A DNA stretch of 9,195 nt, taken from positions 1-9,195 of the forward strand of contig NZLE01000137.1 in the NCBI GenBank assembly GCA_002692605.1, given 5' to 3'. Below the pieces are notes generated by a model, which was given only the letters and a program-made list of their open reading frames with translations, was not told where the DNA came from and made no database searches. This DNA comes from Opitutia bacterium (GTDB taxonomy: Bacteria; Verrucomicrobiota; Verrucomicrobiia; Opitutales; Seribacteraceae). Position 1 is the stretch's first letter. Each line of letters opens with the position of its first letter. Shown here one piece after another: positions 1 through 6,360 of the stretch. The translations under genes were made by a program, and so were the position numbers.

Positions 1-426
1 CACAAGCGTACCATCCTTCCAGACTTTCATCTTTTTCAGCGAAGGGAAAAACTCGGACAGGGGATCCTCAAGACCCAACTTACCCTCCTCTTCAAGCATC
101 AGCGCGGCGACGGAAGTGATCGCCTTGGTCATCGAATAGATTCTGAAAATGGTGTCCTTCTCCACCGGCAATCCGGCTTCCCGATCCCGCAGGCCATAAG
201 TTCCGAAATGAACCACCCTGCCCTTCCTCGCCACCACCACGATTCCTCCGGACAAACGATCCCGCTCGATCAGTTCCCCCATCTTCTGATCCACCAACTG
301 GAGCTTCCTGGGATCCATCCCCGCCTCCACCGGCTTGACCCGTTCAAGTAAACCCGAAGGTTCACCAAACAAGGCCCCGGAGACAAGAGCGAGTATCAGG
401 AAGACGGAAAAAATTTGGGCTTTCAT
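1..426 (-). CDS. Secreted beta-lactamase-family serine hydrolase (class C-like), 3' end missing
   Basis: The visible 142 residues read from an ATG at 426 to the window edge in an open frame. The first ~21 residues form a signal peptide (basic start, then a run of Phe/Leu/Ile/Val, ending near SGALFGE), so the product is exported. Residues 98-101 are S-M-T-K within FRIYSMTKAITS, the SxxK nucleophile motif of serine beta-lactamases, penicillin-binding proteins and related esterases. It is preceded by the usual GGIVVVARKGRVVHFGTYG strands and followed by EEGKLGLEDPLSEFFP, typical of the Beta-lactamase (PF00144) family. Family members hydrolyse esters or amides, or act on cell-wall D-amino-acid peptides; the substrate here cannot be told. 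The YxN and C-terminal motifs lie outside the window. It is 91 bp downstream of the MORN-repeat gene on the same strand, so co-transcription is possible but unproven. The ribosome binding site (AGG about 9 bases upstream) is weak. Confidence 0.9.
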   Translation of the reverse strand, partial: MKAQIFSVFLILALVSGALFGEPSGLLERVKPVEAGMDPRKLQLVDQKMGELIERDRLSGGIVVVARKGRVVHFGTYGLRDREAGLPVEKDTIFRIYSMTKAITSVAALMLEEEGKLGLEDPLSEFFPSLKKMKVWKDGTLV

Positions 427-517
427 GGTTTCTGACCTAAGCCTGGGCGCCAACCTTGGCAACCGCTTACTCAAACCAGGCCAAGGGACGACCTCAAGTT
501 TCCCATGATTCCCGTGG

Positions 518-1162
518 TTACCATTCCTCTTGGGAATCCTCCTCATCAAAGCCAATCTCTCCATTGGAAATCTCATGGCGACCTCGAATCTCACCGTCGA
601 GACCGTATCTAATCCATTGACCGTATCCACTGGAAACCCATGACTGTTCGCACACCTTGCCGTCGGGCCTCCAAACCTTCAGGTCCAGGGCGGAGCCATT
701 TAGGAAATTCGCTTCCACGGCCAGTCTTCCGTTCTCATACCATTCCCACCATTCGCCGTGTTTCTTGCCTTTACGGTAATGCCCCTGAAAGGAAGTGACC
801 CCGTTCTCGAACCACTCCATCCAACGGCCGTGCATCTTTCCATAGCGCCAATTCCAGATCCGCCTCAGGCTCCCATCGGAATACCAGTGAACCTGCCTTC
901 CATGCTGGTGCCCCCATTCAAAGGGAATGACTTGTAACAACTTTCCTCGTTCGTCCCAACTCCGGATTGTTCCGTGCCTCAAAAACATGGAATTTTCCCA
1001 CATTTGGGTGCGTCCGCCATCCTCATTGAAAATGAAAAGCAAGTGGTTGTCCTTGGTTCCCTTGACTCGAAGATTCGGTCTTACCGAGGCCTCGGGAAAG
1101 GGAAGCAAGAGTTGCGGAAACTTGCTCTTATGGCACTTTTTTCTCAAACGGTTGAATCTCAA
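518..1162 (-). CDS. MORN-type repeat protein (YwqK-like), last gene of the cassette
   Basis: The protein has 214 residues if translation starts at the TTG at 1162. That TTG overlaps the VWA stop as TTGA, a translational-coupling arrangement. No in-frame ATG occurs until about residue 54, so the TTG, or another near-cognate codon soon after it, is the likely start; this is the least certain point. From residue 63 there is a regular ~24-residue repeat beginning HG and followed by an aromatic core, then (D/N)G. Units start at 63, 87, 111 and 135 (HGTIRSW, HGRQVHW, HGRWMEW, HGEWWEW), with two degenerate units near 159 and 181. This matches MORN_2-type repeats, which form extended beta-hairpin sheets used for protein or membrane contact. 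There is no signal peptide or membrane segment. The tail is acidic (FDEEDSQEEW). Its role is unknown; coupling to the VWA gene suggests a structural partner of that protein. Confidence 0.8.
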   Translation of the reverse strand: MRFNRLRKKCHKSKFPQLLLPFPEASVRPNLRVKGTKDNHLLFIFNEDGGRTQMWENSMFLRHGTIRSWDERGKLLQVIPFEWGHQHGRQVHWYSDGSLRRIWNWRYGKMHGRWMEWFENGVTSFQGHYRKGKKHGEWWEWYENGRLAVEANFLNGSALDLKVWRPDGKVCEQSWVSSGYGQWIRYGLDGEIRGRHEISNGEIGFDEEDSQEEW

Positions 1163-2469
1163 AGCTCGTCGTCGCTGAATTGCTTAAAGGAGGGACTGAA
1201 GGAATCCTCGGCGCACCAATACTCGTGTGAGCTCATCTTGGCGTATGATCTGACGCCGTACTGAGCGAATTTCCTTCCACGGGTTCTCGTCCAACCTCCG
1301 TTTATCCTATCAATCGTCGAGCGAATCAGCAGAATCGAATCACCGGTTAATTCCGGCCGTTGAATGGCCTCCAGCTTTTCAAGTTCATGATTAAGAAGAT
1401 CCAAAGCCTCCCGTTCCGAACCCTCGTCGATCCTTTCGATCGCATGCCTGATAATCAGGGAAGCCCTTTGATTGGACACAATCGAAAGAACCGATTCGTC
1501 CGGTTCCACCTCCTTCATGTCTTCGACGAAGGAAACTTGAAGAGTCTGGGACTCGAACTTTGCCTCAACACCCGTTTCCGTGATCAGGTCGTAGGCAAAA
1601 TCGAGGGATATCAGATTTCCCGTCCCCAATGAATTCCTTGACTTGACCTTGACCTCAAGGGCGAAGGACCGGACTTCTTCCGATACCAAATCTCCCACGA
1701 GCATCTCCTTGATTCCATCCTCCGTTTCCGTAATTCTCAAGCCTCCGAAGTCCGACCATGAGGAGCAGAATTCTTCCTCTCTGACCCGGATCCTGAGATT
1801 TTCCATGGAAATCCTCAGAGCCCCCTCCAATTCGGCGGCAAAAACGGCAGGCAATTTGTCCTTGGTATCGACGTCATAAAAATTACCCGTTGCGTGAGTC
1901 GCCATATCCGAAAGCAAATCCTCGGGGTAGGATTCGCCGAATCCAAGACAAGAGGTTCGAATGCCTTGGTTTCGCATTCCATCTCCGACCAAAGTGATCA
2001 ACTGCCGATGGTCGACGATTCCGCGGTTTGCAATCCCATCGGTTAATAGGAGCATCCGCTTGAGCATTCCGGGCTCCGCCTTCTTGAATTCATCGGACGC
2101 CACTTTCCACCCCCCACTCAGGTTGGTCATGCCTCCGGTATGCAGTTCCCTGATGAGAGAAAGGATTCTTTCCTTGTGATCAAGAGTGCTCATAGGAACG
2201 ACAACCTCCATTTGGTCATCGAAGGTAACCAGTGAGAAAAGATCGTTGGTCCGCAAGTTTTGGACCACGCCTTCGCAGGCCTTGAGAGCATAGTCGAATT
2301 TTTTCTCCGAGTTCATCGATCCGCTCCGGTCCAGGCAGATGGCAAATGCCACCGGCTTACGATTTTTCGTCTCCAAAAGGGGTGCCTGAATTCGGGTCGC
2401 CAAGTGAACCATGTTCTCCTGTCCAGCCAATACTTTTTCATAGTCTAATTTAGTCGTAATCGTACTCAT
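1159..2469 (-). CDS. Cytoplasmic von Willebrand factor A (VWA) domain protein with intact MIDAS
   Basis: The protein has 436 residues from an ATG at 2469, with an AAGGA motif about 10 bases upstream. There is no signal peptide or membrane helix, so it should be cytosolic. The VWA domain spans roughly residues 40-215. Its metal-ion-dependent adhesion site is complete: D47-x-S49-x-S51 (LDRSGSM), T115 in GGMTNLSGG, and D144 in LLLTDGIANRG. VWA domains bind Mg2+/Mn2+ and a partner acidic residue, and usually scaffold complexes. Residues ~1-38 form a conserved-looking beta lead-in (LATRIQAPLLE). Residues ~215-320 are beta-rich, and ~320-380 are helical (SIIRHAIERIDEGSEREALDLL). The layout resembles the Ca-activated chloride channel homologue/YfbK-type group, but without that group's membrane anchor. 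It is third in the cassette, 156 bp after the regulator gene and overlapping the MORN gene by 4 bp. It ends in -SDDEL, a tail shared with the first cassette protein. No MoxR ATPase, a frequent VWA partner, is in the window. Confidence 0.9.
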   Translation of the reverse strand: MSTITTKLDYEKVLAGQENMVHLATRIQAPLLETKNRKPVAFAICLDRSGSMNSEKKFDYALKACEGVVQNLRTNDLFSLVTFDDQMEVVVPMSTLDHKERILSLIRELHTGGMTNLSGGWKVASDEFKKAEPGMLKRMLLLTDGIANRGIVDHRQLITLVGDGMRNQGIRTSCLGFGESYPEDLLSDMATHATGNFYDVDTKDKLPAVFAAELEGALRISMENLRIRVREEEFCSSWSDFGGLRITETEDGIKEMLVGDLVSEEVRSFALEVKVKSRNSLGTGNLISLDFAYDLITETGVEAKFESQTLQVSFVEDMKEVEPDESVLSIVSNQRASLIIRHAIERIDEGSEREALDLLNHELEKLEAIQRPELTGDSILLIRSTIDRINGGWTRTRGRKFAQYGVRSYAKMSSHEYWCAEDSFSPSFKQFSDDEL

Positions 2470-2625
2470 ATCTTATTTTTCCTTATCTATTTCGTTTTTA
2501 TTCTTTTGTTTAAATTTTTCGCGACGCAAAAGCTCCGTTTGCAACGTCTAGGGGGAAGAGAACCCATGAGAAGAGCCCAGGGAAGAATCGCCATCGACGG
2601 AGAAACCCGTCAATCAGGCGAAGAA
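2470..2625 (-). other. 156-bp gap inside the cassette with an A-rich leader
   Basis: This is the only sizeable gap in an otherwise overlapping gene set. On the minus strand the last ~45 bases before the VWA start are extremely A-rich (positions 2470-2515) and hold the AAGGA ribosome binding site. Just upstream is a small inverted repeat, GCAAA/TTTGC with a 7-base loop (about 2525-2541). No convincing -35/-10 pair is seen. The A-rich leader may raise translation of the VWA gene, or mark an internal promoter or RNA processing site. Confidence 0.4.
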
Positions 2626-3063
2626 TTACTTCGACCAGGGGTAGCGCAATTGAATCTCGGCCGACACCACCTTGTCACGGTGGGGAATTGCCTTGCCCTC
2701 GATTTTTTCAATCGCATCGAGCAAACCTTCCCTCCCTTTAGGATCAGCCTTCAATTCCGCTTCGTCAAACAACAGAACCGCCAACTCCGGACGCTTCGGT
2801 TCCTTCAGAGAAAAGTGGCGGGTCTTACCTCCCTGCTTGGGAGAGCTCTCCTTGACCAGACCGGCATCCGTCAGAACACCCAGGTGGTGATAAAGGTTGT
2901 ACCGCGACTCGCTTAACTCATCCTCCAGATCGACAGAGCTCCTCGGCCCCTTTTTCAGGGACTTGAGAATCTCCCGGCGTACCGGATGAGTAGCCGCCTT
3001 CACTGCATGAGCCAAGTATGTCCTGGCCCCACGGTTCAGCGGATTCCCATCAGTCTTTCCCAT
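2626..3063 (-). CDS. ArsR-like winged-helix transcriptional regulator
   Basis: The protein has 145 residues from an ATG at 3063 that shares its A with the upstream stop codon (TAATG). No clear Shine-Dalgarno precedes it, so translation is probably coupled to the upstream gene. Residues ~22-90 form a winged helix-turn-helix of the ArsR/HTH_20 kind: ATHPVRREILKSLKKGP (helix 1-2), then SVDLEDELSESRYNLYHHLGVLTDAGLV (helix-turn-helix with the recognition helix around YNLYHHLGVL), then a wing including KTRHFSLKE. The lysine- and arginine-rich N terminus (MGKTDGNPLNRGART) may add DNA contacts. The C-terminal ~50 residues (RPELAVLLFDEAELKADPKG onward) may dimerise or sense a signal. No cysteines occur in the protein, so thiol-based metal sensing as in classic ArsR is unlikely. 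The 18-bp palindrome at 3996-4013 in front of the cassette is the natural candidate operator, making this a likely autorepressor; that link is inferred. Confidence 0.88.
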   Translation of the reverse strand: MGKTDGNPLNRGARTYLAHAVKAATHPVRREILKSLKKGPRSSVDLEDELSESRYNLYHHLGVLTDAGLVKESSPKQGGKTRHFSLKEPKRPELAVLLFDEAELKADPKGREGLLDAIEKIEGKAIPHRDKVVSAEIQLRYPWSK

Positions 3064-3947
3064 TACAGTTCGTCGTCGATTGTTTGATTCAAACTGCTTG
3101 CTTTCTCATACATCACCATATTCATCAAGGCAGAACTCGAATAAGCGCTCTCCACCTCACCCAGCGACGTTTCCCGAAGGCCCATGCCATCATACTTCAT
3201 TCGCCTTTCTTCATTCATGCAAAGCTTCTCCTCCATGTAGGAAGCGCTCGACTGAGTCTGCCTGAGGGTACGGGTCTCCGTCCTTTGCAAATAAAAATGG
3301 GAGATCATATGATAGACTTTTCCCTTTCCATAATCGAAACTCGTGAATACGGGACTTTCTCCATACTTTTCCCTGACCTCCTTCGAGCGGACCAAAACAT
3401 CAACCCGATTTTCGTCGAGAATCTCGATCGGATAACTTGATCCTTCGATCCACCACAGGGGATCATCCTTTTCGGAAATCAGGGATTTCAGAAAAGGGTC
3501 CTCTCCGGCATCGATTTCCACTCTCACCACCTCATCCGCCGTAGGTTTTCCGTTGTAGCGCAAGGTACCTGGGAAACCTACCTCAATCACGTGCTTCAAC
3601 GCCCAGTCCGTCGTGAAAAGAAAGCCACCTTGCTCCACAAACCGGACCAAATTCCTGACTCCATCTTCACTCACCGCACCCGGGCAGTTCAAAAACACGA
3701 TTTGTTCGGCAGACGGACCGAAGGCATCGAAAGCCATCGGGTCCACCACCTTGTGGGGCATATCCATCTGGGAAAAAACCCGTTCGATGTAATCGTACGA
3801 ACCACGAGCCACAATCACCTCATTTTCCCGAGCCGCATCCAATTCCTTCGCCGCATTCTCATCTACGTCCCGCAACCGGTCCCTGATCATCTCTTGAGCG
3901 AATTGGTATGCCTTGAACATACCCTTGTCCTTATCCTTTTCTTCCAT
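3063..3947 (-). CDS. Cytoplasmic GATase1-like (Rossmann-type) protein of unknown function, first gene of the cassette
   Basis: I chose the ATG at 3947 (294 residues) because AAGGA lies about 9 bases upstream; a GTG at 3953 is also open but only 3 bases from that motif. There is no signal peptide or membrane helix. The N-terminal ~45 residues are highly charged and helical. The core then reads as alternating strands and helices: EVIVARG, a strand ending QIVFLNCPG (Cys at residue 88), a helix DGVRNLVRFVEQGGFLFTTDWAL, and later SFDYGKGKVYHMISHF. This strand-helix-GGFL layout and the closing GKGKV strand resemble type 1 glutamine amidotransferase-like/ThuA-like folds found fused to or beside VWA proteins. 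The canonical catalytic triad is not evident, so a binding or scaffolding role is as likely as catalysis. Residues ~220-260 are Arg/Met/Ser-rich and may be flexible. It ends in -IDDEL, like the VWA protein. The domain assignment is tentative. Confidence 0.8.
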   Translation of the reverse strand: MEEKDKDKGMFKAYQFAQEMIRDRLRDVDENAAKELDAARENEVIVARGSYDYIERVFSQMDMPHKVVDPMAFDAFGPSAEQIVFLNCPGAVSEDGVRNLVRFVEQGGFLFTTDWALKHVIEVGFPGTLRYNGKPTADEVVRVEIDAGEDPFLKSLISEKDDPLWWIEGSSYPIEILDENRVDVLVRSKEVREKYGESPVFTSFDYGKGKVYHMISHFYLQRTETRTLRQTQSSASYMEEKLCMNEERRMKYDGMGLRETSLGEVESAYSSSALMNMVMYEKASSLNQTIDDEL

Positions 3948-3991
3948 TTCCACTATTCCTTTCTTCTACTATTTAATCTTTCAGGGAGTCT

Positions 3992-4020
3992 TTGGTAAGT
4001 AAGTACTTACTTAATGTCAA
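3992..4020 (-). promoter_or_regulatory. Candidate promoter of the minus-strand cassette
   Basis: On the minus strand, 4020-4015 reads TTGACA, a perfect sigma-70-type -35. A 17-base spacer follows, then TACCAA at 3997-3992, a weak -10 (3 of 6 matches to TATAAT). The first gene starts about 45 bp downstream. Nearly the whole spacer is taken up by an 18-bp palindrome, so a protein bound there would block RNA polymerase. The weak -10 makes the exact start site uncertain. Confidence 0.6.
3996..4013. promoter_or_regulatory. Perfect 18-bp palindromic operator candidate
   Basis: The sequence TAAGTAAGTACTTACTTA equals its own reverse complement over all 18 bases. Its half-site also contains a direct repeat of TAAG. 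It lies between the -35 and -10 of the cassette promoter. Dimeric winged-helix and TetR-type repressors bind such sites. The cassette encodes exactly one DNA-binding protein, the winged-helix regulator at 2626-3063, so autoregulation is the simplest reading. I saw no second copy of this palindrome in the window. Confidence 0.75.
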
Positions 4021-4030
4021 GCGGACAAAT

Positions 4031-4046
4031 ATCCTTTTCAAAGGAT
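4031..4046. repeat. Short inverted repeat upstream of the cassette promoter
   Basis: ATCCTTT (4031-4037) and AAAGGAT (4040-4046) are perfect complements separated by TC. It lies just outside the cassette -35 and ahead of the sulfatase gene. It could be a second regulatory site or be incidental in AT-rich DNA. Confidence 0.4.
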
Positions 4047-4110
4047 GCCAAAACCACCACCCGCAAATGAGCGAATTTAGAACCTAGCGCGCATTTTTCG
4101 AAATTCAAAA

Positions 4111-4129
4111 AAAACTTTTAAAAAGTTTT
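4111..4129. repeat. 19-base inverted repeat in the divergent intergenic region
   Basis: AAAACTTTT (4111-4119) and AAAAGTTTT (4121-4129) are perfect complements around a single central A. The flanks are also A-rich (4107-4110). The site lies 84 bp before the sulfatase ATG. It could be a binding site for a dimeric regulator or a bent A-tract element. There is no GC-rich stem, so an intrinsic terminator is unlikely. Confidence 0.45.
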
Positions 4130-4182
4130 CCTGTATCGGGTAAGACCCTTCAAATAACGAGCCTGACAACCTTGACGAAGAC

Positions 4183-4203
4183 CCCTAGACGCGCTTGGCT
4201 AGG
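4183..4203 (+). promoter_or_regulatory. Small inverted repeat covering the sulfatase ribosome binding site
   Basis: CCTAG (4183-4187) can pair with CTAGG (4199-4203) across an 11-base loop. The right arm contains the AGG that probably serves as the sulfatase Shine-Dalgarno. Pairing would hide it in the mRNA. The stem is only 5 bp, so this is weak evidence for translational control. Confidence 0.25.
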
Positions 4204-4212
4204 CCACTCATC

Positions 4213-5616
4213 ATGCCCGTTCATTTCTCATTCTTGCCCCTACGCAGGCTTCTTCTGGGATGCCTTCTCCTCCTGCATTTCGGTTATCTTTCGGCCAAAA
4301 CCAAACGACCCAACGTTCTGTTGATCATGGCGGATGACGTCGGAATCGATGGCTTCGGATGCTACGGGGGAAGTTCCTACGCCACACCCCAAATCGACGC
4401 CCTTGCAGCGAATGGGATGCGATTCACTCACGCCTACTCCCAACCCCTTTGCACCCCCACGCGGGTGCAAATCATGACGGGGAAATACAACCACCGCAAC
4501 TGGAGCTATTTCGGAATCCTCGATCCCCGGGAAAAGACTTTCGGGCACCTGATGAAGGAAGCGGGATACCGGACCTGTATCGCGGGAAAGTGGCAACTGC
4601 AATCCTACGACCCGCCGGATTTCCCCAACGCCGACCTTCGTCGGGGCGCGGGTATGCGCGTGGACCAGGCGGGATTCGACGAGCACTGCCTGTTCCATTC
4701 CTGGCACACCGAGGACAAAGGTTCGCGCTACGCCGACCCAACCTATTTTCGCAATGGTTCGCTGGTCACGGAAGAAAAGGGAAAATACGGTCCCGACCGC
4801 TCGGTTGAGTTTCTCCTGGATTTCATGAAACGCCATCGAGAGGACCCCATGTTTCTCTATTTCCCCATGGCTCTTCCTCACTGGCCGATGATGCCCACCC
4901 CCGACTCGGAGGAATGGCAGGACCCTCAACAGCGGAGTGCAGAAAAGATCGAACTCTTCGCCGATATGGTCACCTACATGGACAAACTGGTGGGACGATT
5001 GGTCGCCGGATTGGATCAGCTCGGACTTCGCGAAAACACGCTCGTACTCTTTTACTCGGACAACGGCACCCACCTTGAGATTTTCTCAACCCTCAAAGGA
5101 AAAGAGGTACGCGGAGGAAAAGCCACTCCTCTTCAAACTGGAATTCGGGTTCCTCTCGTGGCCAACTGGCCGGGAACCATTCCCCCGGGCTCCGTCACCT
5201 CCGATCTCGTGGACGCATCGGATTTTTACCCAACCCTAGCCGAGCTGGGCGAAACTAAGATTTCCATTGAGGAAGGAATCGACGGAATCAGCTTTGTAGG
5301 GACCCTGCTCAACCGAAAAGGCCCCCGAAGAGAATCCTGTTTCTTTTGGTACGACCCCCGACCCGGCTGGGACAAAAACCGTTTCTCCCGTCATATCTTC
5401 GCCCTCGATCACAAATATAAACTCTTCGATGACGGACGCATGTTCGACATTCGCGGAACCGGAATGAGAGAGGATGAAGTCGACCTCAATCAACTTAACG
5501 GGGAGGCTCAAGCCGCGAGGGAAAAACTCCGTCAAACCCTGGACCGAACCATGCGGGGACCAATCTCCCCGCATGCCCGGAAACTCGTCGACGCCTACGG
5601 AAACTCACTCCCCTGA
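4213..5616 (+). CDS. Secreted Cys-type sulfatase (arylsulfatase-like, type I formylglycine)
   Basis: I chose the ATG at 4213 (467 residues), which has TAGG about 9 bases upstream and begins directly at the signal peptide; an in-frame TTG at 4195 is less likely. The first ~28 residues (two Arg, then LLLGCLLLLHFGYLSA) direct export. The alkaline-phosphatase-like sulfatase fold follows. Metal-binding D41-D42 lie in LLIMADDVG. The signature C80-T-P-T-R84 with downstream TG has the cysteine converted to formylglycine. H223 lies in ALPHWP, D283-N284 in YSDNG, and K303 in RGGK. The enzyme should hydrolyse sulfate esters, probably on polysaccharides or other marine organic matter; the substrate is not predictable. 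The usual GKWHLG motif reads GKWQLQ (residues 125-130), replacing a conserved active-site-region His. No maturation enzyme (FGE or anSME) or glycoside hydrolase is adjacent. It ends 21 bp from the convergent gene at 5638. Confidence 0.95.
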   Translation: MPVHFSFLPLRRLLLGCLLLLHFGYLSAKTKRPNVLLIMADDVGIDGFGCYGGSSYATPQIDALAANGMRFTHAYSQPLCTPTRVQIMTGKYNHRNWSYFGILDPREKTFGHLMKEAGYRTCIAGKWQLQSYDPPDFPNADLRRGAGMRVDQAGFDEHCLFHSWHTEDKGSRYADPTYFRNGSLVTEEKGKYGPDRSVEFLLDFMKRHREDPMFLYFPMALPHWPMMPTPDSEEWQDPQQRSAEKIELFADMVTYMDKLVGRLVAGLDQLGLRENTLVLFYSDNGTHLEIFSTLKGKEVRGGKATPLQTGIRVPLVANWPGTIPPGSVTSDLVDASDFYPTLAELGETKISIEEGIDGISFVGTLLNRKGPRRESCFFWYDPRPGWDKNRFSRHIFALDHKYKLFDDGRMFDIRGTGMREDEVDLNQLNGEAQAAREKLRQTLDRTMRGPISPHARKLVDAYGNSLP

Positions 5617-5637
5617 CGAGCTTCCAGGCCCCCAAGC

Positions 5638-6360
5638 CTAGCTGTCCGGAACCCCCCAGGAAATTTCATTCCTCCAAGCCCAAGGATCTTCCACAATTCC
5701 CTTGTTCCAGCATTCCTGCCACCCATGCATGCTATCCGAATTTTCCCACCAGTGACCCTGAATGACCTCCTTCAGATGAACCTCCACCTTTGCTTTTTCG
5801 GGCAGGGTGCCGATGGCCAAATCAAGGTATCCTTCGACGACGGGATCATCGTAGGAAACCGTAACGACGTACTCTTCATAGAAAGGCAACCAGGCGACGT
5901 AATAATCAAGTGGCCAACTGAATCCTGGCCCTGAATTCGCCCAATTCAAGGAAAGGGCCAGAACGGGTTGGCTCCTGAACCCTCTCTGCGGGAGCTTGCT
6001 GTCCAAATCGTTTTGGCGTGTGTGATAGACTTCACCCTCGGATACCGACGCCCACCTCGGCAGGCTCAAGCGCACCGGAGCCAAGGCAATCCGGGCGACC
6101 GCATTCCGAAGAGCCTTGTCGACGTCATCGGTCTGCGAACTCGGTCGGCAAACGATTCCGTTCTCCGCATCATCATGGTTCTCCTCCAAGGGAATGATTT
6201 CATAGGGATCTAAGTTTCGGGCCTCCTTGGGGATTTTTTGCTTTTGCCCAAGGTACTCGGCAAGGATCGCATGCTCACGGAGATGGAAGGTTTCCACCAC
6301 CGGAAATTCCTTCAGGCGATCTTGCGGTTGGTTCGGTTCGGGGATGCGGTTCTTGCTCAT
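5638..6360 (-). CDS. Unrecognised 240-residue soluble protein
   Basis: I do not recognise this family. The ATG at 6360 has an excellent ribosome binding site, AGGAGG 9 bases upstream, so it is a real and probably well-translated gene. There is no signal peptide or membrane helix. Residues 1-85 are Pro/Glu/Asp/Gln-rich and probably partly disordered (MSKNRIPEPNQPQDRLKEFP). Residues ~85-200 look like a mainly beta domain: ARIALAPVRLSLPRW, PVLALSLNWANSGPGFSWPLDYYVAWLPFYEEYVVTVSYDDP, YLDLAIGTLPEKAKVEVHLKEVIQ. The last 40 residues are strikingly Trp-rich (HWWENSD, MHGWQECW, DPWAWRNEISWG). It contains two cysteines. It is convergent with the sulfatase (21 bp between stops) and divergent from the adenylate cyclase (148 bp), so neither neighbour is in its operon. 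No function is proposed. Confidence 0.8.
   Translation of the reverse strand: MSKNRIPEPNQPQDRLKEFPVVETFHLREHAILAEYLGQKQKIPKEARNLDPYEIIPLEENHDDAENGIVCRPSSQTDDVDKALRNAVARIALAPVRLSLPRWASVSEGEVYHTRQNDLDSKLPQRGFRSQPVLALSLNWANSGPGFSWPLDYYVAWLPFYEEYVVTVSYDDPVVEGYLDLAIGTLPEKAKVEVHLKEVIQGHWWENSDSMHGWQECWNKGIVEDPWAWRNEISWGVPDS

Noticed and set aside
2487..2594. A 35-residue minus-strand frame (MAILPWALLMGSLPPRR...) in the gap before the VWA gene
   Set aside because: It has a hydrophobic start and basic end like a small toxin or leader, but there is no ribosome binding site and no supporting context; kept only as a note.
2506..2916. A 136-codon plus-strand frame across the regulator gene and the gap
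   Set aside because: It is opposite a well-supported winged-helix gene and has no start signal or domain.
4240..5073. A 277-codon open frame antisense to the sulfatase
   Set aside because: The sulfatase strand carries a clear signal peptide and active-site motifs; the antisense translation has no domain character.
5612..5645. Possible bidirectional terminator between the sulfatase and the 240-residue gene
   Set aside because: Only a 4-bp AGGC/GCCT stem is present and there is no U-tract on either strand.
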